64,000 nucleotides of DNA. Origin: JAJYVT01 sp035534455. GTDB taxonomy: Bacteria; Actinomycetota; Acidimicrobiia; Acidimicrobiales; RAAP-2. The DNA lies in the NCBI GenBank assembly GCA_035534455.1, contig DATLRV010000002.1:31467-95466 (forward strand), written 5' to 3'. Within the stretch, counting starts at the first letter, position 1. Every line of letters starts with the position of its first letter. This document shows positions 8,778 to 16,342 of the stretch, in pieces. The notes beneath the pieces were generated by a model. It was not told the origin of the DNA and ran no database searches. It saw only the letters and a program-made list of their open reading frames with translations. Both the position numbers and the translations under genes were made by a program.

Positions 8778-9180
8778 GGCGGCCGCTCCTCCCCCGCAGC
8801 CTGCTCCGCAGGTGCGGCTGTCGTGCCTCGGCTCCCGGGCGTTCCGCCCGGCTCACCAGCCCCCGCTGCGAGGCGACTGGGCGGATCATAAAGAAGCGCG
8901 CGCCCGGGGTGAGCGACCCCGTACGGTTCGCGACGCGCGTGGCCGAGGCGCCGAGAGAGGCCCGCTTCGCGCTCGGCGTCGCCGCCCGGCGCGGCGCGGG
9001 GCGCCGTGCAGTGCGGCGAGAAGGGGCGGATCCCCGCGTTCGGGGACCCGCGAGCCGCCCGGGCGCTGGTGGACGAGGTCCTCGGCCGGGTGGTCAAGCG
9101 CTGCGACGAAGGGCCACCTGACGACGGCGTCGGCTGCCGCCGGTTCGAGCGGCGACCCGTCCGCGCGCGAGCATCGGTCC
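8778..9180. other. 400-bp divergent intergenic region, possible gene remnant
   Basis: This gap lies between the leftward permease and the rightward PLP decarboxylase and should hold both promoters, though I see no convincing -35/-10 pair. On the plus strand two stretches read like protein with high third-position GC: a GTG-started piece at 8909-8995 (SDPVRFATRVAEAPREA) and, one frame over, 9006-9125 (GRIPAFGDPRAARALVDEV). A single frameshift would join them into about 70 codons. This could be a decayed small gene or chance in GC-rich DNA. I do not recognise it. Confidence 0.3.
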
Positions 9181-10728
9181 GTGGACGACCCGAGCTCCCC
9201 CGCCGGCGCGCGCTCGTACGACGGCCCCGGCTTCGGGTGGCACCCGGAGCCCCGGCTCTTCGACCTCGCGGCCGACGGGGCGCGCACGGCGCTCGACGAG
9301 CTCGGCGCGGAGGCGTGGGCCCTCTGCCTCGACTACCTCTACGACGAGGCGCTCGTGCGGCCCGTCGGGCCGGACTCCTACCAGGACCTGCGGCGGCGCT
9401 TCTTCGGCCCCTCGATGGTGCCCGGACCCGCGCCGGCGACCCCGGCGCCCTCCGCCGAGATCCTCGCCGAGGTCCGCCGTCGCGTGGTTCCCTACCTCTA
9501 CAACGCGTACCACCCCGGATCGTTCTCGTACTTCACGCCGCCCCCGCTGCCGATGTCCGTGGTCGGTGAGCTGCTCGCCCAGGTCTTCCACCAGGGGATC
9601 GACGTCTTCCACTCCGGGCCGGTCGGCGCGCTCGTGGAAGAGGAGGTCACGAGGTGGCTCTGCGACCTCGTCGGCGCCGGCCCCGACAGCTGGGGCGTGC
9701 TCACCTCGGGCGGGGTGATGGCGAACGTCATGGCGATGACGGTCGTCCGTGACCGCCACCTCGCCCGGCTCCTCGGGTCGGACGGCCCGCCGCGCGGACG
9801 GGCCCTCGAGCGCGCGCGGGTGTACGTCTCGGACCAAGCCCATTTCTCGATCGCCCGCGCCCTCGACATGCTCGGCTTCCCGCCTGCATCCCTCGTGGTG
9901 CTCGACAGCGACGAGCGGTTCCGGTTACAGGCCGATCCGGTCGCGCGACGGGTCGCCGAGGACCGCGCGGCGGGCCTCGTGCCGTGCTGCATCGCCGCGG
10001 TCTGCGGTACGACCAACACCGGCTCGGTGGACGATGTCCCCGGCCTCGCCGAGCTCGCGCGCCGCGAGGACCTCTGGCTGCACGTCGACGCCGCGTACGG
10101 CGGGGCGGCGCGGCTCTCCCCGCGCGACGCGGCGCGCGTACCGGGCCTCGAGCTCGCGGACTCGGTCACCGTGGACCCGCACAAGTGGCTCTTCCAGGCC
10201 TACGACATCGGCGGGCTCGTCGTGCGACGCCGCGAGGACCTCCACGGCACCTTCGACCGGTCGCCCGAGTACTACCGGTCGGCCGTCCCCGGGACCGAGC
10301 CGCTCAACTGGCTCGAATATTCGATGGAGGGGACGCGCCGGTTCCGCGCGCTCAAGCTGTGGACCTCCTGGAAGCACCTGGGCAGCGAGGGCTTCGCGCG
10401 CCTCGTCGAGCGCGACGACGACGTGGCGGCCTTCCTCGCCGCGGCGATCGACGCGGCGGATGACTTCGACATGGCGGTGCCCGAGCCCGAGCTCTCCATC
10501 GTGTGCTTCCGGCACCTCGTGCCTGGCATGTCGGGGGCCGAGCTCGACGCCCACCAGGACCGCCTCCAGCGCGCCCTCGAGGTCTCCGGCGAGGCCTGGG
10601 TCTCGACCACGAGGCTGCGGGGCCGGACGTACCTGCGCGCCGGCGTGGTCAACTGGCTCACCACCGAAGAGGACGCGCTCCGCCTTCTCGGGTCCCTCCG
10701 GCGCCTGGCGAGCCGCCCCGCCGCATAG
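9181..10728 (+). CDS. PLP-dependent group II amino-acid decarboxylase
   Basis: A 515-residue fold-type I PLP decarboxylase of the aromatic-amino-acid / tyrosine / glutamate decarboxylase group. The PLP lysine is Lys335 in DPHKWLFQAYD, the aspartate that pairs with the pyridine nitrogen is Asp303 in HVDAAYGG, and the TSGGVMANVMAM and SDQAHFSIARA segments that hold the cofactor are intact. The frame is open upstream to 8776, but conserved sequence begins only after the GTG at 9181; the ribosome site there is weak. It stands alone between two leftward catabolic operons. Substrate is not predictable, but histidine or an aromatic amino acid would fit the neighbourhood. Confidence 0.87.
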   Translation: MDDPSSPAGARSYDGPGFGWHPEPRLFDLAADGARTALDELGAEAWALCLDYLYDEALVRPVGPDSYQDLRRRFFGPSMVPGPAPATPAPSAEILAEVRRRVVPYLYNAYHPGSFSYFTPPPLPMSVVGELLAQVFHQGIDVFHSGPVGALVEEEVTRWLCDLVGAGPDSWGVLTSGGVMANVMAMTVVRDRHLARLLGSDGPPRGRALERARVYVSDQAHFSIARALDMLGFPPASLVVLDSDERFRLQADPVARRVAEDRAAGLVPCCIAAVCGTTNTGSVDDVPGLAELARREDLWLHVDAAYGGAARLSPRDAARVPGLELADSVTVDPHKWLFQAYDIGGLVVRRREDLHGTFDRSPEYYRSAVPGTEPLNWLEYSMEGTRRFRALKLWTSWKHLGSEGFARLVERDDDVAAFLAAAIDAADDFDMAVPEPELSIVCFRHLVPGMSGAELDAHQDRLQRALEVSGEAWVSTTRLRGRTYLRAGVVNWLTTEEDALRLLGSLRRLASRPAA

Positions 10729-10731
10729 CGG

Positions 10732-10754
10732 CGTCGGGGCCCGGGCGTCCGACG
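10732..10754. terminator. weak bidirectional hairpin between convergent genes
   Basis: CGTCGG (10732-10737) and CCGACG (10749-10754) form a 6-bp stem with an 11-base GC-rich loop, exactly between the stops of the decarboxylase and of dppA. There is no U-tract. The position suits a shared terminator, but a 6-bp stem is common by chance at this GC content. Confidence 0.3.
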
Positions 10755-10762
10755 GCGCCGCG

Positions 10763-11587
10763 TCACTCAACGAAGCCGCGGCACAAGAGCACCACGGTGA
10801 CGAAGGTCTCGAAGAGCCCGAGCGGGTCGACGCTCTCGATCGTCGCCGAGACGTGGCCGGTCCTCACGACGCCTGCCACGCGCGCCGCCAGCTCCGCGTA
10901 GTCGCTGTTGTGGAACCTGATGCCGATCGTCGCGGGAAGCCCGATCGCCGGAGGCCGCGCGGAGGCCGCCTGCTCGACCGCCGCCTTCGCTTCGGCGCGG
11001 ATCAGCTCCCGCGCAAGGCGGGGATGGAGGGACTCCGCCGAGAACCGGGTCACCGACCGCTTGACGACAGCGCTGCGTGCGTCCGGGCACAGGGGCGCCA
11101 GTTCCGCCGCCGTGGTGTCGTCACCGGTGACCAGCACGACGGGGACGCCGTAGGCGAGCGCGACGAGCGCGTTCAGCCCTGCCTCGCCGACCACCGCGCC
11201 GTTCAAGGTCACCTCCGCGACGGCGGCCGGGGAGTAGGTGTGGGAGAGGACCGACCCGCCCGAGGACATGGACCCGTGATAGGACACGAAGAACACCGCG
11301 TCGAAGGTCTCGTCGAGCCCCTGCATCATGTAGCGGGGCTTGAGCCTTCCCGACAGGTAGCTCGCGTCCCCCGCGAGCGCGTCCGGACGCAGGTTGGCCA
11401 TCCTCCCGTGCGAGTCGTTCACGAGGAACGCACTCGCGCCCGCGTCCCGCGCGCCCGCGATCGCCGCGTTGACCTCGGCCAGGAGGAGCCCCGCGAAGTA
11501 CGGGTAGTCGGCGGCGCCGGGGCGCACCTGCTCCCAGTCGACGACCCCGGCGGTCCCCTCCATGTCCGACGAGATGAAGACCTTCAC
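10763..11587 (-). CDS. dppA: M55-family D-aminopeptidase (DppA-like)
   Basis: A 274-residue zinc peptidase of the DppA family, which removes N-terminal D-amino acids from peptides in the cytosol. The N-terminal SSDMEGTAGVVDWEQ holds the first metal Asp and Glu, VNDSHGRMANLRPD and SYHGSMSSGGSVLSHTYS hold the conserved histidines, and TGDDTTAAEL and IRFHNSDYA are also family segments. The GTG at 11587 follows a GGAGGAGGGG site. It is the last gene of the histidine-utilisation operon, 23 bp after the Ntn hydrolase, which suggests the operon also handles peptides or unusual amino acids. Confidence 0.9.
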   Translation of the reverse strand: MKVFISSDMEGTAGVVDWEQVRPGAADYPYFAGLLLAEVNAAIAGARDAGASAFLVNDSHGRMANLRPDALAGDASYLSGRLKPRYMMQGLDETFDAVFFVSYHGSMSSGGSVLSHTYSPAAVAEVTLNGAVVGEAGLNALVALAYGVPVVLVTGDDTTAAELAPLCPDARSAVVKRSVTRFSAESLHPRLARELIRAEAKAAVEQAASARPPAIGLPATIGIRFHNSDYAELAARVAGVVRTGHVSATIESVDPLGLFETFVTVVLLCRGFVE

Positions 11588-11610
11588 CGCTTCCCCTCCT
11601 CCGCCGGGCG

Positions 11611-12564
11611 TCAGCCCTCTACGAGCGTCCTCGGCCGGAGCACCGGCGTCTCGTCGCCGGCGGTCATGACCGCGTAGACGGACCCGAGCTTGCCCGCTGC
11701 GCCGCCGTGGCGCCCGTCGGGCGTGAGGGCCAGGGCGCGGAGCTCCGCGGCGAACTCGTCCGGGAGCGACCGCGCATCGCGCAGCATCGCCGCGCACGCG
11801 GCCGACGGCTCCATTCCCGTCGCCAGGAGGTCGACGACCCGCCTCGCGCCCGACGCCCGCAACGCCACCTCCCCGCGCCCCGTGCAGGCCGCTCCGCCGT
11901 AGCGGACGTCGCAGTAGTTCCCCGCCCCCGGCACGGCCGAGTCCCCCACGCGACCGGGGTACTTCCAGGGGTACCCGCTCGTCGAGACGCCGACGCACAG
12001 CTCACCCGACGCGTCGAGCGCCAGGACGTTGATCGTCCCCCACGGCCCGTCGTGCGCGGCGAAGCGCCGCATGAGCTCGCGCGCCGATGCGCGGTAGCGC
12101 AGCTCGCCGGCGGTCGTGCCCGCATCCTCGCCCTCGACCGACTCGTCCTGCGCGTCGATCGCCTCGACGTAGAGTCGCCAGGCCTCCGTGGTCAAAAGCT
12201 CGGCGCGGGCGAAGCCGCACTCCTCGGCGAAGAGCTCGGCGCCTTCCCCGACGAGCAGGCAGTGCTGGGGCAGCCGCTCGAGCACGGCGCGCGCGATCGA
12301 GATGGGGTTCGGGAACCCCTTCACCGCGCCGACCGCCCCGAACGCCCGCGTGGAGCCGACCATGACCGACGCGTCCAGCTCGACCACGCCGCGGGCGTTC
12401 GGGAGCCCGCCCGTGCCGACGTAGTGGTCCGCCTCGTTGTCCTCGCACCGCCGCATGGCGACTTCTACCGCGTCGAGGGCCCCGCCGCCGTCGACGAGCA
12501 CGGCCATGCCCGCGGGCAGGCCCACCTCGCTCCGCTCGCTCCCGATGATGACCGGGTCCGTCAC
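11611..12564 (-). CDS. N4-(beta-N-acetylglucosaminyl)-asparaginase-like Ntn hydrolase
   Basis: A 317-residue type-2 asparaginase-fold protein. These are made as a precursor that cleaves itself before a catalytic threonine. The threonine is Thr177 in GPWGTINVLALD, and the following STSGYPWKYPGRVGDSAVPGAGNYCD region (given here only as position ~194-218) is strongly of glycosylasparaginase type, with the GRVGDS and PGAGNYCD motifs intact. The N-terminal half keeps DAVEVAMRRCEDN and GTGGLPNARGVVELDAS. It overlaps hutI as GTGA and is part of the hut operon. Isoaspartyl peptidase or plain L-asparaginase activity is possible, and the product aspartate would suit an amino-acid catabolic operon. Confidence 0.87.
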   Translation of the reverse strand: MTDPVIIGSERSEVGLPAGMAVLVDGGGALDAVEVAMRRCEDNEADHYVGTGGLPNARGVVELDASVMVGSTRAFGAVGAVKGFPNPISIARAVLERLPQHCLLVGEGAELFAEECGFARAELLTTEAWRLYVEAIDAQDESVEGEDAGTTAGELRYRASARELMRRFAAHDGPWGTINVLALDASGELCVGVSTSGYPWKYPGRVGDSAVPGAGNYCDVRYGGAACTGRGEVALRASGARRVVDLLATGMEPSAACAAMLRDARSLPDEFAAELRALALTPDGRHGGAAGKLGSVYAVMTAGDETPVLRPRTLVEG

Positions 12565-13745
12565 GCGCGCACACCGTCCTTCCAGGTCCCCCAGACGAGC
12601 GGCACGCCGGGCCGGTAGGCGAGGTGCACGTGGGACGGGGCGTCGAGCACGGCGAGGTCGGCGCGTGCCCCGGGTGAGAGGTGCCCGACGTCGTCGCGTC
12701 GCAGCGCCCGTGCGCCGCCGAGGGTGGCGGCCCACAACGCCTCGTCGGGCGTCATGTACAGCTCGCGCACGGCCAGCGCGATGCACAGCGCCATGCTCGT
12801 GGTGTAGCTCGTCCCCGGGTTGCAGTCGGTGGCGAGGGCGACCGTCGCCCCGGCGTCGAGGAGCCTGCGGGCGTCGGGGTACGGGGAGCGCGTCGAGAAG
12901 TCGCACGCGGGGAGGAGGGTCGCCACGGTCGTGCCGCCCGCCAGGAGCTCGACGTCGGCGCCGGTGAGGTGCGTGCAGTGGTCGGCCGACGCCGCCCCCG
13001 CCGCCACCGCGACCCGCACGCCGGGACCGGGGCCGAGCTGGTTCGCGTGGACCCGCGCCCCGAGGCCGCGGGCGACCCCGGCGGCGAGGACCGCGGCGGC
13101 CTGGTCGGCGTCGAAAGCCCCGCGCTCGCAGAAGACGTCCACCCAGCGCGCGAGCGGCGCGCAGGCCTCGAGCATCGGCCCCACGACGAGCGCGACGTAG
13201 TCGTCGGCACGCCCGGCGAACTCCGAGGGCACGACGTGCGCGCCGAGGAACGTCGTCTCCTCCGTCGCGCGCCGCGCGATCCGCAAGAGGCGCGCCTCGT
13301 GCCCGGTGTCGAGGCCGTAGCCCGACTTGCACTCGATCGTGGTGGTCCCGGCGCGCACGGCTTCTGCTGCCAGCCGCCCGAACCCGGCCGCGAGCTCGCC
13401 GTCGGTGGCCGCCCTCGTCGCGGCGACGGTGGTCGCGATCCCGCCCGCGGCGTACGGCCGGCCGGCCATGCGCGCGGCGAATTCCGTGGACCGTTCGCCT
13501 GCGAAGACCATGTGGGTGTGGCTGTCGACGAAGCCGGGGACCACCGACCGCCCCTCCACCTCGACGACCGCGTCGCCGGCGCCCTCGGGGGCCGCGGCGT
13601 CCCGGCCCGTCCACACGACCCGGCCTGTGGCGACGAGGAGCGCCGCGTCCGCTATCGCGCCGAGCGGCCCCGCTCCCGCGCCGGGGTCGTTCGTCACGAG
13701 CTCGCCGATGCCGCGGAAGAGGACCGACCCCACGGCGCCGGGCAC
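12561..13745 (-). CDS. hutI: imidazolonepropionase
   Basis: A 394-residue amidohydrolase that opens 4-imidazolone-5-propanoate to N-formimino-L-glutamate, step three of histidine breakdown. The metal motif VDSHTHMVFAGER, the KSGYGLDTGHEARLLR segment, the HANQLG and SADHCTHL metal histidines, and the late ATDCNPGTSYTTSM metal Asp are all present. Start is the GTG at 13745, placed directly after the hutF stop (TGAGTG). Length is normal for HutI. It works on the product of hutU and feeds hutF, both in the same operon. Confidence 0.95.
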   Translation of the reverse strand: MPGAVGSVLFRGIGELVTNDPGAGAGPLGAIADAALLVATGRVVWTGRDAAAPEGAGDAVVEVEGRSVVPGFVDSHTHMVFAGERSTEFAARMAGRPYAAGGIATTVAATRAATDGELAAGFGRLAAEAVRAGTTTIECKSGYGLDTGHEARLLRIARRATEETTFLGAHVVPSEFAGRADDYVALVVGPMLEACAPLARWVDVFCERGAFDADQAAAVLAAGVARGLGARVHANQLGPGPGVRVAVAAGAASADHCTHLTGADVELLAGGTTVATLLPACDFSTRSPYPDARRLLDAGATVALATDCNPGTSYTTSMALCIALAVRELYMTPDEALWAATLGGARALRRDDVGHLSPGARADLAVLDAPSHVHLAYRPGVPLVWGTWKDGVRA

Positions 13746-15104
13746 TCAGCGCCCGCCCGCCGCGCGGGCCACGTCCCCGATCGCCGCGGCGAGCTCACCG
13801 GCCACGTCGTCGACGAGCTGGTGCCGCCCCCCGGCGACGACCCGGCGCCCGGCGACGACGACGTCGGTGACGTCCGCCGCGCCCGCCGCGAACACCGTGT
13901 GCTCCAGGAGGGTGCCTGCGGTCGCGCCCGCCAGCCGCACCGATCCGAGCGACACCGTGACGAGGTCGGCCTTGGCCCCCGCCTCCAGCCTCCCGGCCTC
14001 CGGCCACCCGATCGCTGCGTGACCGGCCGACGTCGCCGCGTCGAGAAGGGCCACCGTGGAGAAGACCCCGCGGCGCCCCGAGGCGAGCCGCTCGTCGAGC
14101 TCGAGGGAGCGGGCCTCCTCGAACGGGTCGACGACCGCGTGGCTGTCGCTCCCGAGCGCGATCGGGCAGCCCTCTGCGGCGAGGGCCGCGGCGGGACCGA
14201 TCCCGTCGCCGAGCGCGCGCTCGGTCGTCGGGCACATGCACACGGTCGTCTGCGACGACCCGAGGGCACCTGCGCCCGTCGGGTGGAGGTGCGTCGCGTG
14301 GACCGCCGTCGTCGAGGGGCCGAGCGCCCCGGCCTCGGCGAGGAGCGCGACCGGTGACGCGCCGTACGCCCGGTGCACGGCGTCGTTCTCCGCCGGCTGC
14401 TCGGAGACGTGGACGTGGAAGGGCGCGTGGCGCCGCGCCGCCCAGGCCGCGACGTCACCGGCGTCGCGGGGTGCGACCGCCCGCAGCGAGTGCGCGGCCG
14501 CGCCGACGCGCACGTCCCCGCCGCCGGCCGCGGCCGCGGCCGCGAGCGCGTCCGCTCGCGCCGCCCAGGTGGCCACGTCGCCGTCGGAGAACCGCACCTG
14601 GACGCCCTCGGCGGGCTCGCCGGGGGCGCGGTCGAGGTAGCAGGTGTCGAGGAGGGTCAGCCGGATGCCGGCGGCACGCGCCGCGTCGACGAGCGCGAGG
14701 CCCATCTCGTTGGGGTCCGCGTAGCGGGACCCGGATGGGTCGTGGTGGAGGTAGTGGAACTCGCCGACGGCGGTGAACCCGGCCAGCACCATCTCGGCGA
14801 ACACCACCCGCGCGAGGCGCCGGTAGCGGTCCGGGTCGAGCGCCGCCGCGACCGCGTACATCTGGTCGCGCCAGCTCCAGAAGGTCCCGGACCGCTCCGC
14901 CCGGCCCCGCAGCGCCCGGTGGAAGGCGTGGCTGTGCGCGTTGGCGAACCCCGGCAGCGTGAGGCCGGCGAGCACGGCGTCGCCGGGCTCGCGCCGCGCG
15001 CCGGCGGCGACGTCGACGATCGTCCCCGCCTCGACATCGACGGCGACGTCCGCCACCGCCTGGTCCCCCCCGAGATAGGCGAACTCGCAGTGGTAGCGGG
15101 TCAC
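13746..15104 (-). CDS. hutF: formimidoylglutamate deiminase
   Basis: A 452-residue amidohydrolase that removes ammonia from N-formimino-L-glutamate to give N-formyl-L-glutamate. Visible are the metal motif NAHSHAFHRALRGRAE, the FHYLHHDPSG loop, HVHVSEQPAEN, HATHLHPTGA, the CMCPTTERALGDG substrate loop and the SDSHAVVDPFEE metal aspartate. These features separate HutF from guanine and cytosine deaminases. Its presence means histidine is degraded by the five-step route through formylglutamate, which then needs a deformylase. The GTG start overlaps the M20 gene stop as GTGA. Confidence 0.94.
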   Translation of the reverse strand: MTRYHCEFAYLGGDQAVADVAVDVEAGTIVDVAAGARREPGDAVLAGLTLPGFANAHSHAFHRALRGRAERSGTFWSWRDQMYAVAAALDPDRYRRLARVVFAEMVLAGFTAVGEFHYLHHDPSGSRYADPNEMGLALVDAARAAGIRLTLLDTCYLDRAPGEPAEGVQVRFSDGDVATWAARADALAAAAAAGGGDVRVGAAAHSLRAVAPRDAGDVAAWAARRHAPFHVHVSEQPAENDAVHRAYGASPVALLAEAGALGPSTTAVHATHLHPTGAGALGSSQTTVCMCPTTERALGDGIGPAAALAAEGCPIALGSDSHAVVDPFEEARSLELDERLASGRRGVFSTVALLDAATSAGHAAIGWPEAGRLEAGAKADLVTVSLGSVRLAGATAGTLLEHTVFAAGAADVTDVVVAGRRVVAGGRHQLVDDVAGELAAAIGDVARAAGGR

Positions 15105-16342
15105 CGAGCCAGCTCCTCGAGGACCCGGGTGAGCGCGAGCACGCCCGCCGCGCAGTCCTCGTCGACGGCGCGCTCCTCGGGGCTGTGGCTGACTCCCGTC
15201 GGGTTCCGCACGAAGAGCATCGCGCTGGGTACCCGGCCGGCGAGGATGCCGGCGTCGTGGCCGGCCGCCGTCGCGAGCTCCGGGACCCCGCCGAGGGCCG
15301 TGACCACCCGGGCGCTGAGGGCGGGGTCGAAGCGGACCGCCGGGGTGCGTGACTCCTCGGTCACCTCCAGCGCCACGGCGTGGTGCGCCGCGGCGGAGGC
15401 GGCGCGCGCTTCGACCTCCCCGACGATCGCCGCCAGCGTGACGTCGTCGGGGGCACGGGCGTCGAGCCACGCGTCCACCGAGTCGGCGATCGCGTTGGTC
15501 GCGTTCGGGCGCACCGACGCACGGCCCACGGTCGCGCGCCCGCCGCGGGCGGCGGCGGCTTCCCGGGCGGCGAGGACCGCCGCCGCGAAGGGGAGCATCG
15601 GGTCCCGACGGTCCTCGAGCACCGCGGTGCCGGCGTGATCGGCCATGCCCTCGAACCGGAGCTGCCAGCGTCCGTGCGGCCAGATCCCCGACGCGACGCC
15701 GACCGGCGCGCCCGCGTCCTCGAGTCCCCTCCCCTGCTCGACATGGAGCTCGACGAACGCCGAGAGCCGCGACAACCGCTCGTCGTCCGCACCCAGCGAG
15801 TCGGGGTCCGCCCCGGCACCGCGCATCGCTTCGTCGTAGCGGATCCCCCGAGCGTCGGCGAGCGACCGGGCGCGCCCGGGGTCCAGCGCCCCGACCGTCA
15901 GGCGGCTGCCCAGGCAGGCGACGCCGAAGCGCGCGCCCTCCTCCTCGGTGAAGTCGACGACCGCGATCGGGCGGCCGGGCGGGCCGTGGCGCTCCCGGAG
16001 CTCGTCGAGCGCGAGGAAGGCGCTCACCACGCCGAGCGGGCCGTCGTAGGCGCCTCCCCTCGGCACGCTGTCGAGATGGCTCCCCACCGCGACGGCCCCC
16101 TGGGGGGGCGGCCCGCTCGCGGGGTCGTGGCCCCACCACGCCCAGAGGTTCCCGTTGCGGTCCTGCTCCACTGCGAGGCCCCGCGCCTCGGCGGTCCGCC
16201 GGAACCACGACCGCAGCTCGGCGTCCTCGTCACTCCAGGCGAACCGGTCGTAGCCGCCGTCCTGCCGTCGCCCCACGGGGACGAGCTCGTCCCACATGAC
16301 GCGGAACCGTGCCCGGAGGTCGCGCACGGGCGCGCCACTCAC
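15101..16342 (-). CDS. M20-family amidohydrolase (allantoate/N-carbamoyl-amino-acid hydrolase type), candidate formylglutamate hydrolase
   Basis: A 413-residue di-zinc peptidase-fold amidohydrolase of the AllC / N-carbamoyl-L-amino-acid hydrolase group. Metal ligands are His89, Asp91 and Asp100 (VGSHLDSVPRGGAYDGPLG), the FTEEEGARFG acidic pair and the late HDAGILAG histidine. The dimerisation segment FEGMADHAGTAVLEDRRDP contains the substrate-gating histidine of the family. It sits between hutH and hutF with GTGA overlaps on both sides. No HutG-type N-formylglutamate amidohydrolase is visible in the window, and this enzyme hydrolyses chemically similar N-acyl amino acids, so I infer it finishes histidine catabolism. 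The annotated activity of the family is allantoate or carbamoyl hydrolysis. Confidence 0.85.
   Translation of the reverse strand: MSGAPVRDLRARFRVMWDELVPVGRRQDGGYDRFAWSDEDAELRSWFRRTAEARGLAVEQDRNGNLWAWWGHDPASGPPPQGAVAVGSHLDSVPRGGAYDGPLGVVSAFLALDELRERHGPPGRPIAVVDFTEEEGARFGVACLGSRLTVGALDPGRARSLADARGIRYDEAMRGAGADPDSLGADDERLSRLSAFVELHVEQGRGLEDAGAPVGVASGIWPHGRWQLRFEGMADHAGTAVLEDRRDPMLPFAAAVLAAREAAAARGGRATVGRASVRPNATNAIADSVDAWLDARAPDDVTLAAIVGEVEARAASAAAHHAVALEVTEESRTPAVRFDPALSARVVTALGGVPELATAAGHDAGILAGRVPSAMLFVRNPTGVSHSPEERAVDEDCAAGVLALTRVLEELAR

Noticed and set aside
15101..16342. M20 gene as a plain allantoate pathway member
   Set aside because: Not fully excluded, but its coupling to hutH and hutF and the absence of allantoinase or ureidoglycolate genes in this operon argue for a histidine-pathway role.
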